Made by a program: the position numbers and the translations under genes | NCBI GenBank assembly: GCA_027051315.1 | Contig: JALTZE010000172.1 | Span: 1-13,941, forward strand | Length of the DNA stretch: 13,941 nt | Direction of reading: 5' to 3' | From: Micavibrio sp. | GTDB lineage: Bacteria > Pseudomonadota > Alphaproteobacteria > Micavibrionales > Micavibrionaceae | Part shown: one piece after another, positions 1 through 7,224 of the stretch | Position numbering within the stretch: the stretch's first letter is position 1 | How the letters are laid out: every line of letters begins with the position of its first letter | The notes under the pieces: generated by a model | The model's database searches: none | The model's input: only the letters and a program-made list of their open reading frames with translations | Told to the model about the DNA's origin: nothing

Positions 1-32
1 TGGATGTTGTTTTTGGAGAAATAGATAGATGA
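1..32 (+). CDS. nuoD: NADH-quinone oxidoreductase subunit D (NuoD), last codons only
   Basis: Only the 3' end is in the window. Reading codons from base 3 gives DVVFGEIDR and then TGA at 30-32. This matches the very conserved NuoD/NDUFS2 C-terminus, which ends in FGEVDR or a close variant in alphaproteobacteria and mitochondria. NuoD is the 49-kDa-type subunit that helps form the quinone site of complex I. Its position just ahead of nuoE fits the usual gene order. The stop codon overlaps the next start in an ATGA arrangement (29-32), which suggests translational coupling. The stretch is only nine residues, but motif and context together make the call fairly safe. Confidence 0.85.
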   Translation, partial: DVVFGEIDR

Positions 33-358
33 GATTTCTAACTCTGGTTTTAGGTTTTTTAATTGTGATGTCGTCAAGTTCTTATGCTCTTGACCGTAAA
101 GATATGTGCGAAGTGATTGGAGAGGCAATAAAAAGAGTAAATTCTAATTATATAATGTTGGAAGTAAGCTCAGAAAAAGTTGCTTTAGACCAGATTGGTG
201 ATAATAGTTGCAGAACTTCTGGTTTCCCATATAAGCAGATTTTAAAAGTTCCAGAAGGATATAGCGCTATTAAAGTTGGAGATAAGGTTCATGTTCTTGC
301 TACTGTTATGATAAAGGGGAAGTTTAGAACATATGCATTGGTTAAAAATATTAGGTAA
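29..358 (+). CDS. small predicted secreted protein of unknown function inside the nuo operon
   Basis: I do not recognise this 109-residue protein. Residues 1-20 look like a Sec signal peptide: Arg2, a hydrophobic core (FLTLVLGFLIVM), then SSSSYA with likely cleavage after Ala20. The mature part of about 89 residues has two cysteines, C27 and C61, which could form a disulfide in the periplasm. No lipobox is seen. The C-terminal third (IKVGDKVHVLATV, then KGKFRTYALVKNI) reads like alternating beta strands and could be a small barrel; this is weak inference. The ATG overlaps the nuoD stop (ATGA), and GGAGAA at 15-20 is a good ribosome binding site, so expression with nuoD is likely. G+C is about 35% over 61-240 by hand count, not unlike its neighbours. 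It could be a periplasmic complex I accessory factor or an unrelated passenger. Confidence 0.8.
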   Translation: MRFLTLVLGFLIVMSSSSYALDRKDMCEVIGEAIKRVNSNYIMLEVSSEKVALDQIGDNSCRTSGFPYKQILKVPEGYSAIKVGDKVHVLATVMIKGKFRTYALVKNIR

Positions 359-360
359 TT

Positions 361-365
361 AGGAG
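361..365 (+). promoter_or_regulatory. ribosome binding site deciding the TTG start of nuoE
   Basis: AGGAG lies nine bases ahead of TTG at 375. No in-frame ATG exists until codon 41 of nuoE, and an in-frame TAG at 360-362 closes the frame upstream. This site therefore supports TTG as the true start. Confidence 0.7.
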
Positions 366-374
366 TTAATTGAT

Positions 375-1028
375 TTGAAAAAACATTATGACCTTCATGC
401 TGATTACCAGCCTACAGATTTTTCCTTTATTGATAAGAAAAAGGTAAAGGAAATTATAAGTAGATATCCAAAAGGAAAACAGCAAAGTGCTGTTATGCCT
501 CTTCTTGATTTTGCGCAAAGGCAAGTTGCTGAAGAAAATAAGAAAGCTGGTAGCCCTTATGGTGGGTGGATACCAAGAGCGGCAATGGATAAGATTGCTG
601 AAATACTTGATATGCCAGAGGTTAAAGTTTATGAGGTCGCAAGTTTTTATTCTATGTATAATTTGGAACCTGTAGGAAAATATTTGGTTCAATTTTGTGG
701 TACTACTCCGTGCCATTTATGCGGGGCTCAAGATGTTATAAAAGCAGCGGAAAATTATTTGGGAATATCCTTGGGTGAAACTACGGTTGATGGTATTTTT
801 ACCCTTATGGAAGTTGAATGTTTGGGGGCGTGTGTTAATGCTCCTATGGTGCAGATAAATGATGATTATTATGAAGATTTGACACCAGAAATTATGATTC
901 AAATTTTAGATGATTTAAAGGCTGGAAAGAAAGTATCTATAGGGTCGCAAACTGGGCGTAGATGTTCTATGTCTGCTTGTGGTCCTACTACGCTTTCTGA
1001 ACAAGCCAAAAAATGTGGGGTGGTTTAA
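375..1028 (+). CDS. nuoE: NADH-quinone oxidoreductase subunit E (NuoE, 24 kDa type)
   Basis: This 217-residue subunit carries the N1a [2Fe-2S] cluster of the NADH-oxidising module on the cytoplasmic side of complex I. The thioredoxin-fold cluster ligands are visible as C108 and C113 (CGTTPC) and C149 and C153 (CLGAC). The N-terminal helical part includes the conserved PYGGWIP and EVASFYSMY stretches. The C-terminal tail (GSQTGRR, then GPTTL) resembles the tail of alphaproteobacterial NuoE and mitochondrial NDUFV2, but holds three extra cysteines (C197, C202, C214). The start is TTG, chosen because of the AGGAG site at 361-365 and because starting at the next Met (41) would remove conserved N-terminal sequence. 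The stop abuts the nuoF start with no gap. Confidence 0.97.
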   Translation: MKKHYDLHADYQPTDFSFIDKKKVKEIISRYPKGKQQSAVMPLLDFAQRQVAEENKKAGSPYGGWIPRAAMDKIAEILDMPEVKVYEVASFYSMYNLEPVGKYLVQFCGTTPCHLCGAQDVIKAAENYLGISLGETTVDGIFTLMEVECLGACVNAPMVQINDDYYEDLTPEIMIQILDDLKAGKKVSIGSQTGRRCSMSACGPTTLSEQAKKCGVV

Positions 1029-2327
1029 ATGCTTCAGGATAAAGACCGTATATTTACTAATCTATATGGCTGGGAATCTTTTTCTTTAAAAGATGCTAAA
1101 AAGAGGGGTGATTGGAATAAAACATCATCTTTGATAAAAAAAGGTTCTGATTGGATTATTGATGAGATGAAAAAATCTGGTCTTCGTGGTCGTGGTGGAG
1201 CTGGGTTTCCTACGGGGCTTAAATGGTCTTTTATGCCAAAAGATACTGGTAAACCTCATTATCTTGTTATTAATGCTGATGAATCTGAACCTGGAACATG
1301 CAAAGATAGGGATATTTTACGGAATGAGCCTCATAAACTTATAGAAGGGGCGTTGCTAGCTGGCTTTGCAATGGGGGCGCATACAGCATATATATATGTA
1401 CGTGGTGAATTTTATAATGAAGCATCGGAATTAATGTTGGCAATTAAAGAGGCCTATGATAACGGGCTTTTGGGAAAAAATGCTGCAAAATCAGGGTGGG
1501 ACTTTGATGTTATTGTTCATAGAGGGGCTGGGGCATATATTTGTGGTGAGGAAACCGCCTTAATAGAATCTATTGAAGGGAAAAAGGGGCAACCAAGAAA
1601 TAAACCGCCATTTCCTGCTATGGCTGGGCTTTATTCTTGTCCTACTACTGTTAATAATGTGGAAACTATTGCTGTTGTTCCTACTATTCTTCGCAGGGGT
1701 GGAGAGTGGTTTTCAAAATTAGGAAGAGATGAAAAAAATGCAGGGACTAAGCTGTTTTGTATTTCTGGACATGTAAATAATCCATGTAATGTAGAGGAAG
1801 AAATGGGTATCTCGATGAGAGAGCTTATAGAAACGCATGCAGGAGGAGTAAGAGGCGGTTGGGATAATTTGCTTGCTGTGATTCCTGGAGGTTCTTCCGC
1901 TCCATTACTTCCCAAAGAAATTTGTGATAATGTGTGTATGGATTTTGATTCTTTGAAAGAGGCTGGAAGTGCGCTTGGTACGGCGGGGCTTATTGTTATG
2001 GACAAATCTACCGATATTATTTTTGCTATAGCGCGTCTTTCACATTTTTATATGCATGAATCTTGTGGTCAATGTACTCCGTGTCGTGAAGGTACAGGTT
2101 GGTTATGGAGAATAATGATGCGAATGGTTAAGGGGCAGGCAACTGTATCTGAGATTGATAAGCTTTTAGATATTACAAAACAGATAGAGGGGCAAACAAT
2201 ATGTGCCCTTGGTGACGCGGCGGCTTGGCCTGTGCAGGGGCTTATCAGGCATTTTAGAGGAGAAATTGAAAAACGTATTATAGAATATCGTAAAAATGCG
2301 CCCTCATATGATGTGGCAGCAGAGTGA
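1029..2327 (+). CDS. nuoF: NADH-quinone oxidoreductase subunit F (NuoF, 51 kDa type)
   Basis: NuoF binds NADH and FMN and is the electron entry point of complex I. In the 432-residue protein the glycine-rich nucleotide segment [16 protein letters not shown] is at 51-66, the [14 protein letters not shown] stretch at 81-94, and [13 protein letters not shown] at about 166-178. The N3 [4Fe-4S] ligands are C346, C349 and C352 ([12 protein letters not shown]), with the distal C392 (ICALGD). Length matches the alphaproteobacterial and mitochondrial family. ATG follows the nuoE TAA directly, so the G-rich end of nuoE (about 1014-1023) must serve as ribosome binding site, or ribosomes reinitiate there. 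It works with NuoE and NuoG as the dehydrogenase module. Confidence 0.98.
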   Translation: MLQDKDRIFTNLYGWESFSLKDAKKRGDWNKTSSLIKKGSDWIIDEMKKSGLRGRGGAGFPTGLKWSFMPKDTGKPHYLVINADESEPGTCKDRDILRNEPHKLIEGALLAGFAMGAHTAYIYVRGEFYNEASELMLAIKEAYDNGLLGKNAAKSGWDFDVIVHRGAGAYICGEETALIESIEGKKGQPRNKPPFPAMAGLYSCPTTVNNVETIAVVPTILRRGGEWFSKLGRDEKNAGTKLFCISGHVNNPCNVEEEMGISMRELIETHAGGVRGGWDNLLAVIPGGSSAPLLPKEICDNVCMDFDSLKEAGSALGTAGLIVMDKSTDIIFAIARLSHFYMHESCGQCTPCREGTGWLWRIMMRMVKGQATVSEIDKLLDITKQIEGQTICALGDAAAWPVQGLIRHFRGEIEKRIIEYRKNAPSYDVAAE

Positions 2328-2336
2328 GGAAATAAT

Positions 2337-4403
2337 ATGCCAAAACTGACTATAGACGGGATAGAAATAGAAGTAGAAGCAGGCACTTCGATATTGCAGG
2401 CGGCTGAACAATTGGGAATAGAAATCCCTAGATTCTGCTATCATGACAGGTTGAGTGTTCCTGCAAATTGCCGTATGTGTTTGGTTGAGCTGGAGGGCGC
2501 ACCAAAACCGGTGGCTTCGTGTGCAATGGCGTGCGGTGATAATATGGTTGTCAAGACTTCTTCGGAACGTGTGAAAAAAGCACGTTCAGGAGTTATGGAG
2601 TTTTTGCTTATTAACCATCCGCTCGATTGTCCTATATGTGACCAAGGTGGTGAATGTGATTTGCAAGACCAAGCTTATGCTTATGGGGGTGATGGCTCTC
2701 GATATGAGGAAGCAAAAAGGGCAGTTAGTGGTAAAGATATAAGTCCTGTTATCAAAACTTTTATGACTAGATGTATAAATTGTACAAGATGCGTACGTTT
2801 TGTAGAAGAAATTGCAGGAGTTCCAGTATTGGGGCAAATGAATCGTGGTGAAGATGCTAAAATAGATACATTCGTAGGAAGAATGGTTGAAAGTGAGCTT
2901 TCTGGGAATCTGGTTGATGTTTGTCCTGTTGGTGCTTTGACGTCGAAGCCTTATAATTATAAAGCACGTCCCTGGGAACTTAAAAAAGTTGAAACTATCG
3001 ATGTTATGGATGGTCTTGGGTGCAATATTAGGGTTGATGTCCGTGGTAATGAAGTTATGAGAGTTTTACCTAGACTTCATGAGGAAATTAACGAAGAGTG
3101 GATAGATGATAAAACTAGATATTCATATGATGGTTTAAAGAAAAACAGATTAGATAGACCTTATGTTCGTGATGTTTCTTCTGGTAAGTTAAGAGAATCA
3201 TCATGGGAAGAGGCTTTGAGTGTTGTTGCTGGTAAGTTAAAAGAAGCTGATAAATCAAAAATAGGCGCGATGGCTGGGAATCTTTGTGATGTAGAAGCTA
3301 TGATGGCGTTGAAAGATTTTATGGTATCGATTGGTTGTAATAATATTGATTGCCGAGTTGATGGCATGAATATATTGCCTGAAAATCGGGGCGATTATTT
3401 ATTTAATGCTGGTATTGCGGGGATAGAGGAAGCAGATGCGATATTATTGGTCGGAACAAATCCACGAAAAGATGCGGCAATATTAAATGCTAGAATCCGT
3501 AAACATTGGTTAAATAAAAATGTTCCTATCGCTTTGATAGGTGAGTATGCAGAGCTTAACTATGATTATGAATATTTGGGTGATAATCCTGCTGATTTAA
3601 AGTCTTTTAAAGGGGCAAGGACTGGTTTTGCTAAAATATTTAAAGATGCAAAAAATCCTATGCTTATTTTGGGCTCTGATGCCTTAACTAGGAGTGATGC
3701 TGCTGCTATATATGGTTTGGCAAGGGAAATTGCGGGTGAGGGCTTTAATGTTCTTCATAAAGTTGCTTCAAGAGTAGGGGGGCTTGATATAGGCTTCTTG
3801 CCACAAAAAGATGGTATGAATGCAATTGATATGTTTGAAGCATCTGTTAGCGGAGCTTTGGATGTTCTTTATCTTTTTGGAGTTGATGAAGTTAATCTTG
3901 ACCTTATGGTGGGTAGGAACACATTTGTAATTTATCAAGGGCATCATGGAGACCATGGGGCTATGCGTGCTGATGTTGTTTTACCTGGTGTGGCATATAC
4001 GGAAAAAGAAGCTATCTATGTTAATACAGAAGGACGTTCGCAATTATCAAGAAAAGCTGTTTGTGCTTTGGGAGATGCCAAAGAAGATTGGAAAATAATC
4101 AGGGCTCTTTCTGAAAAGTATGGTCGGAAATTGCCTTATGATAATATTTTACAGCTTCGTGAACGTATATTTGCGGATTATCCATTTTTAGCTGAATTTG
4201 ATGTTAAGCCTGATGCTAAAATGTCGAAAATTATAAAAAATTATGGAGAAATTGATAAGAATCAGAAATTCTATTCATTAACACCTGATTTTTATATGAC
4301 CAATCCTATATGTAGGTCTTCTAAAGTAATGGCTGAATGTTCAAATAGATTTGTTAAATCAAAAGAAGAAATAGAAACTAAAATATCTGGGGCAGCAGAA
4401 TGA
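2337..4403 (+). CDS. nuoG: NADH-quinone oxidoreductase subunit G (NuoG, 75 kDa type)
   Basis: This 688-residue subunit carries the electron wire from NuoF towards NuoI. N1b [2Fe-2S] ligands are C34, C45, C48 and C62. The N5 cluster has the His/Cys set H94, C98, C101 and C107 ([16 protein letters not shown]). N4 ligands are C146, C149, C152 and C196. The rest, from about residue 220, is the degenerate molybdopterin-oxidoreductase-like domain. No CxxC motif for the extra N7 cluster of E. coli and Thermus is seen, only C229. Both this and the length agree with mitochondrial NDUFS1 and alphaproteobacterial NuoG rather than the roughly 900-residue enterobacterial form. TGAGGA (2325-2330), overlapping the nuoF stop, is the ribosome binding site. 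The TGA stop overlaps the nuoH ATG (ATGA, 4400-4403). Confidence 0.98.
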   Translation: MPKLTIDGIEIEVEAGTSILQAAEQLGIEIPRFCYHDRLSVPANCRMCLVELEGAPKPVASCAMACGDNMVVKTSSERVKKARSGVMEFLLINHPLDCPICDQGGECDLQDQAYAYGGDGSRYEEAKRAVSGKDISPVIKTFMTRCINCTRCVRFVEEIAGVPVLGQMNRGEDAKIDTFVGRMVESELSGNLVDVCPVGALTSKPYNYKARPWELKKVETIDVMDGLGCNIRVDVRGNEVMRVLPRLHEEINEEWIDDKTRYSYDGLKKNRLDRPYVRDVSSGKLRESSWEEALSVVAGKLKEADKSKIGAMAGNLCDVEAMMALKDFMVSIGCNNIDCRVDGMNILPENRGDYLFNAGIAGIEEADAILLVGTNPRKDAAILNARIRKHWLNKNVPIALIGEYAELNYDYEYLGDNPADLKSFKGARTGFAKIFKDAKNPMLILGSDALTRSDAAAIYGLAREIAGEGFNVLHKVASRVGGLDIGFLPQKDGMNAIDMFEASVSGALDVLYLFGVDEVNLDLMVGRNTFVIYQGHHGDHGAMRADVVLPGVAYTEKEAIYVNTEGRSQLSRKAVCALGDAKEDWKIIRALSEKYGRKLPYDNILQLRERIFADYPFLAEFDVKPDAKMSKIIKNYGEIDKNQKFYSLTPDFYMTNPICRSSKVMAECSNRFVKSKEEIETKISGAAE

Positions 4404-5416
4404 TAGAAGAATTTATATCGACTTATGGTGAGTATTTATTTTGGACGCTTCTTCATATATTTGTAATATTGGGAGTGTTGTTGGTATCTGTTGCATATCT
4501 TACATATTTTGAACGCAAAGTTATGGCTGCAATGCAAAGGCGACATGGACCTATGACTGTGGGGCCTTTTGGGCTTTTGCAACCACTTGCTGATGGATTA
4601 AAACTTTTAACTAAAGAAACAATTCTTCCTACGAAAGCAAATAAGCCAGTATTTATTATTGCTCCTATGCTTACATTTTTTCTTGCCATTGTTGCGTGGG
4701 CCGTTATCCCTGTTGATGAAAATTGGGTTCTTGCCAATATAAATGTAGGTATTTTGTATTTGTTTGCTATTTCTTCTTTGGGTGTTTACGGGATTATAAT
4801 GGCTGGTTGGGCTTCTAATTCACGTTATGCTTTTCTTGGTGGGCTGCGTTCTGCCTCGCAAATGGTTTCTTATGAAGTATCTATGGGGCTTGTTATTGTA
4901 ACTGTACTTTTATGTGTTGGTTCTCTTAATTTACAAGAAGTTGTAATGGCAGAGCGTTCATTTCTTATGAATATTCTCCTTTTTCCAATGATGATTGTGT
5001 TTCTTATATCTATTCTTGCTGAAACTAATCGTGCTCCTTTTGACCTTCCTGAAGGGGAATCAGAGCTTACAGGTGGATTTATGGTGGAATATTCTGCTAT
5101 GACTTTTGCTTTGTTCTTTCTTGGTGAATATGCAAATATGATTTTAATGTCTGCTATGACTGTGATTTTATTTATGGGAGGGTGGCTTGCTCCGTTTGGA
5201 ATATCAGGGGAGTGGATTGACTGGGTTCCTGGTATTGTGTGGTTTGCTTTGAAGGTTTCTGCCGTATTATTTTTCTTTATTTGGGCGAGGGCATCTTTTC
5301 CTAGATATAGATATGACCAGTTGATGAGATTGGGTTGGAAAGTATTTTTACCATTTACTTTGGTATGGGTTCTTGTTGTTTCTGGTGCTTTAATTGCTAC
5401 TAATAGTTTGCCGTAG
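4400..5416 (+). CDS. nuoH: NADH-quinone oxidoreductase subunit H (NuoH, ND1 type)
   Basis: NuoH is the inner-membrane subunit that builds most of the quinone chamber and joins the peripheral and membrane arms. The 338-residue protein has about eight hydrophobic segments. Family signatures are YFERK at 36-40, [19 protein letters not shown] at about 48-66, [19 protein letters not shown] at 136-154, [16 protein letters not shown] at 208-223 and [15 protein letters not shown] at 295-309. These include the acidic and arginine-rich loops that line the quinone channel. The start overlaps the nuoG stop by four bases, so the two are probably translationally coupled. Length is normal and no key residue appears lost. 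Confidence 0.98.
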   Translation: MIEEFISTYGEYLFWTLLHIFVILGVLLVSVAYLTYFERKVMAAMQRRHGPMTVGPFGLLQPLADGLKLLTKETILPTKANKPVFIIAPMLTFFLAIVAWAVIPVDENWVLANINVGILYLFAISSLGVYGIIMAGWASNSRYAFLGGLRSASQMVSYEVSMGLVIVTVLLCVGSLNLQEVVMAERSFLMNILLFPMMIVFLISILAETNRAPFDLPEGESELTGGFMVEYSAMTFALFFLGEYANMILMSAMTVILFMGGWLAPFGISGEWIDWVPGIVWFALKVSAVLFFFIWARASFPRYRYDQLMRLGWKVFLPFTLVWVLVVSGALIATNSLP

Positions 5417-5428
5417 GGGATATTTGAT

Positions 5429-5914
5429 ATGGCTTTTGCTAAAATTGTAGAAAGTTTTTTCTTAAAAGAAATTGTTAAGGGAATGGCCTTGACATTTCGG
5501 TCGATGTTTAGACCTAAATATACCTTAAATTATCCATTTGAAAAAAATCCTTTAAGCACAAGATTTAGGGGGGAGCATGCTCTTCGCCGTTATCCAAATG
5601 GAGAAGAAAGATGTATTGCTTGTAAATTATGTGAGGCTGCTTGCCCTGCTATGGCTATTACTATTGAGGCGGAAGAGCGTGAAGACGGCTCAAGACGTAC
5701 CACTAGATATGATATAGATATGACTAAATGTATATATTGTGGTTTATGTCAGGAAGCTTGTCCTGTTGATGCTATTGTAGAAGGTCCTAATTTTGAATAT
5801 TCTACTCAAACCAAAGAAGAGCTTTATTATAATAAAGAAAAGCTTTTGGCAAATGGGGATAGGTGGGAAGCTCAAATAGCAAAAAATCTGGAAGAAAATG
5901 CAAAATATAGATAG
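5429..5914 (+). CDS. nuoI: NADH-quinone oxidoreductase subunit I (NuoI, TYKY type)
   Basis: NuoI is the ferredoxin-like subunit that passes electrons through clusters N6a and N6b to N2 near the quinone site. The two [4Fe-4S] motifs are clear: C62, C65, C68, C72 ([11 protein letters not shown]) and C101, C104, C107, C111 ([11 protein letters not shown]), each closed by CP. The N-terminal part has an amphipathic segment ([16 protein letters not shown]), and [18 protein letters not shown] (about 45-62) is almost as in mitochondrial NDUFS8. The C-terminal region ([18 protein letters not shown]) is equally typical. It has 161 residues, a normal length. GGGGA at 5416-5420 serves as ribosome binding site. 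In the usual order nuoJ follows directly, but here another gene intervenes. Confidence 0.98.
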   Translation: MAFAKIVESFFLKEIVKGMALTFRSMFRPKYTLNYPFEKNPLSTRFRGEHALRRYPNGEERCIACKLCEAACPAMAITIEAEEREDGSRRTTRYDIDMTKCIYCGLCQEACPVDAIVEGPNFEYSTQTKEELYYNKEKLLANGDRWEAQIAKNLEENAKYR

Positions 5915-5931
5915 GTAGAATCTTATATATT

Positions 5932-6474
5932 ATGAATTGCTATAATATAGTTTTGTATCCCCCTAAAGAAAAAGAAATATATTTTATATGTTTGGCAAGG
6001 GATAATTTTGCTGAATTTGCTTATGATTATTTGCTTGAGGAGGGGAAATCATTTCCTCATATTACCTTATGTCAGTTTAAGATGGAAACTTATCCAAGTG
6101 ATGATTTTATCAGCGAAATAGAAAAGATTTCCAAAGATTATGAAGTAAATTTTAAAGGGGTTTATATGGATAGCAGAATTATTGATGACAAAGTCTTATT
6201 CTATTCAGGTATAAGTGTTTTAAGGGATAAATATCTTCATAATCTTCATAATGAAATTTGTAATTTAGTTGATAGTAAAGATGATATGATTGTTGATATG
6301 AGTATGAAAGGGGATGATTATTTTCCTCATGTTACTTTGGCAAAAATAGAAATAAAAAATGATTCTTTCCCAGAAATTAAAATTAATAATAATTTATGGA
6401 AATCCTCCTCTTCTGGTTGGCGAATTGCTGTTGGGCGAAGTGATGAAAATTATCAATATGTAGAACATATATAG
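5932..6474 (+). CDS. 2H phosphoesterase / 2'-5' RNA ligase-like protein inserted between nuoI and nuoJ
   Basis: This 180-residue protein has the two hallmark HxT motifs of the 2H phosphoesterase superfamily: FPHITL with H43 and T45, and FPHVTL with H133 and T135. They are 90 residues apart, close to the spacing in ThpR-type 2'-5' RNA ligases and cyclic nucleotide phosphodiesterases. Such enzymes are soluble and act on 2',3'-cyclic phosphates or 2'-5' linkages in RNA or small nucleotides; the substrate here cannot be told. The gene starts 17 bases after nuoI with only a weak AGGTAG (5913-5918), so translation may be modest. G+C is about 27% over 5941-6420 by hand count, lower than nuoF or nuoL and slightly below coaX. 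It has no known link to complex I, so it may be a passenger gained by insertion. Confidence 0.82.
   Translation: MNCYNIVLYPPKEKEIYFICLARDNFAEFAYDYLLEEGKSFPHITLCQFKMETYPSDDFISEIEKISKDYEVNFKGVYMDSRIIDDKVLFYSGISVLRDKYLHNLHNEICNLVDSKDDMIVDMSMKGDDYFPHVTLAKIEIKNDSFPEIKINNNLWKSSSSGWRIAVGRSDENYQYVEHI
6456..6470 (+). repeat. short inverted repeat at the end of the 2H phosphoesterase gene
   Basis: ATATGT, a three-base AGA spacer, then ACATAT form a perfect six-base inverted repeat ending two bases before the AGGAGGTG site. It is A+T-rich and inside coding sequence, so it may be chance. If it folds in RNA it could affect access to the neighbouring ribosome binding site. Confidence 0.3.
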
Positions 6475-6480
6475 GAGGTG
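6473..6480 (+). promoter_or_regulatory. near-perfect Shine-Dalgarno sequence with no confident gene after it
   Basis: AGGAGGTG is the full complement of the usual 16S rRNA 3' tail and the strongest such site I noticed in the window. It overlaps the TAG stop of the 2H phosphoesterase gene (6472-6474). The next gene, nuoJ, starts about 145 bases downstream, too far for this site to serve it. GTG codons at 6482 and 6484 lie just after it and open tiny ORFs. Confidence 0.6.
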
Positions 6481-6481
6481 C

Positions 6482-6568
6482 GTGTGGCTATATATAGCTA
6501 TATTAGTTTTCTGTGATAAATATCTGATTTTATTTGTATGTGTGGTTGAAGTTGAGGAGATAAGATAG
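6482..6568 (+). CDS. possible tiny ORF, 28 codons, hydrophobic product
   Basis: Starting at GTG 6482, the frame runs 28 codons to TAG at 6566-6568. The product would begin MWLYIAILVF, stay mostly hydrophobic to about residue 22 with one Asp-Lys pair at 12-13, and end in the charged EVEEIR. It could be a single-pass membrane micropeptide. A competing GTG at 6484 opens a different 10-codon frame (MAIYSYISFL) ending at TGA 6514-6516, which could be a leader peptide. The distance from AGGAGG to GTG is three bases for the longer frame and five for the shorter, so the shorter is better placed. Random A+T-rich sequence also makes hydrophobic short frames. Only the strong AGGAGGTG supports translation here. 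Confidence 0.22.
   Translation: MWLYIAILVFCDKYLILFVCVVEVEEIR
6487..6498 (+). repeat. 12-base perfect palindrome in the nuoI-nuoJ region
   Basis: GCTATATATAGC equals its own reverse complement. GCTATAT recurs at 6497-6503, so an overlapping second palindrome (TATAGCTATA, 6493-6502) is also formed. It sits directly after the strong Shine-Dalgarno sequence. It could be a protein binding site or a small RNA hairpin, but simple A+T-rich sequence is an equally fair explanation. Confidence 0.35.
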
Positions 6569-6574
6569 TAGATT
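6546..6574 (+). promoter_or_regulatory. weak candidate promoter upstream of nuoJ
   Basis: TTGAAG at 6546-6551 and TAGATT at 6569-6574 are separated by 17 bases. Each matches the sigma-70 -35 or -10 consensus at four of six positions. In sequence this A+T-rich such matches are common, so this is only a candidate for an internal promoter serving nuoJ-nuoN. Confidence 0.15.
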
Positions 6575-6583
6575 CTAGTTTCA

Positions 6584-6604
6584 GGATTCACGAATCCATT
6601 TTTT
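6584..6604 (+). terminator. short hairpin followed by six T, ahead of nuoJ
   Basis: GGATT, loop CACG, AATCC can form a five-base-pair stem (6584-6597), followed after one A by six T (6599-6604). The shape is that of an intrinsic terminator, but the stem is short and not G+C-rich, so termination would be weak. It lies 20 bases upstream of the nuoJ ATG, inside an otherwise continuous operon, so partial termination or attenuation is the most it could do. Chance is possible. Confidence 0.3.
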
Positions 6605-6624
6605 AACAGTTTAAGGCTGATTTT

Positions 6625-7224
6625 ATGTTGTATGGAATTGCTTTTTATCTTTTTGCTATGGTGCTTGTTGGTAGCGCGATTGCTGTTATTACGGCAAAAA
6701 ATCCAGTGCATTCTGTTTTATTTTTGATATTGGCGTTTTTTAATGCGGCAGGATTAATGGTTTTATTAGGCGCCGAATTTATAGCCATGCTGCTGGTTAT
6801 TGTTTATGTAGGAGCGGTGGCTGTTTTATTTCTATTTGTTGTAATGATGATGGATGTAAGTTTTGCTGACCTTCGCTCTGGTGCTATGAAATATGTTCCA
6901 ATTGGAGTGGTTGTTGGCGGCGTGTTGCTATTTGAATTAGTTATTATTTATAGCGGATGGAAATTTTCTGATGCTATGGAGCTTGCTAACCCTAATGATA
7001 TTTCTTTGACCAATACAGAAGCTTTGGGGCATATTTTATATACAAAATATTTCTTTATATTTCAAATGTCTGGGCTTGTTTTGTTGGTTGCGATGATTGG
7101 GGCTATTGTTCTTACCCTTCGTAAACGTTCAGGGGTAAAACGCCAGAAAATATATGAGCAAGTGAATAGAAAAGCTTCCGATGTGATTGAAATTCATAAA
7201 GTTACACCTGGAACGGGGGTATAG
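6625..7224 (+). CDS. nuoJ: NADH-quinone oxidoreductase subunit J (NuoJ, ND6 type)
   Basis: NuoJ is a membrane subunit at the junction between the quinone chamber and the pumping arm. The 199-residue protein has five hydrophobic segments. Its third contains VIVYVGAVAVLFLFVVMM (59-76) with the conserved Tyr61, the helix known to change between alpha and pi-bulge forms during turnover. The N-terminal KNPVHSVLFLILAFFN and the C-terminal LVLLVAMIGAIVLTLRKR are typical. The charged tail ending EIHKVTPGTGV resembles alphaproteobacterial NuoJ. TAAGG (6612-6616), eight bases ahead of ATG, is the ribosome binding site. It is split from nuoI by the 2H phosphoesterase gene and a 150-base gap. Confidence 0.97.
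   Translation: MLYGIAFYLFAMVLVGSAIAVITAKNPVHSVLFLILAFFNAAGLMVLLGAEFIAMLLVIVYVGAVAVLFLFVVMMMDVSFADLRSGAMKYVPIGVVVGGVLLFELVIIYSGWKFSDAMELANPNDISLTNTEALGHILYTKYFFIFQMSGLVLLVAMIGAIVLTLRKRSGVKRQKIYEQVNRKASDVIEIHKVTPGTGV

Noticed and set aside
487..675. Plus-strand short frames inside nuoE, nuoL (8479-8661) and nuoM (9636-9851)
   Set aside because: They are out-of-frame shadows of confident genes with no ribosome binding site or known motif.
366..716. Minus-strand open frame of 116 codons opposite nuoE
   Set aside because: It lies wholly against a gene with clear cluster ligands, and its product shows no recognisable motif. The same holds for the other minus-strand frames opposite nuoF, nuoG, nuoH, nuoL, nuoM and nuoN.
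2337..4403. NuoG lacks the N7 iron-sulfur cluster motif
   Set aside because: This is normal for mitochondrial and alphaproteobacterial NuoG and does not mean loss of function.
4544..4567. NuoH has GPM instead of GPN in the quinone-side loop (Met52)
   Set aside because: Met at this place is, to my knowledge, common in many bacterial NuoH proteins, so it is not evidence of altered function.
6582..6598. CAGGATTCACGAATCCA resembles a tRNA T-arm
   Set aside because: The stem and loop sizes do not fit a five-pair stem with a seven-base TTC loop, and no acceptor, D or anticodon arms can be found around it.
6394..6711. Minus-strand frame of 105 codons across the nuoI-nuoJ gap
   Set aside because: It overlaps the ends of the 2H phosphoesterase gene and nuoJ. 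Its product is low-complexity, rich in Ser, Asn, Thr and Ile, as expected from the complement of A+T-rich coding DNA.
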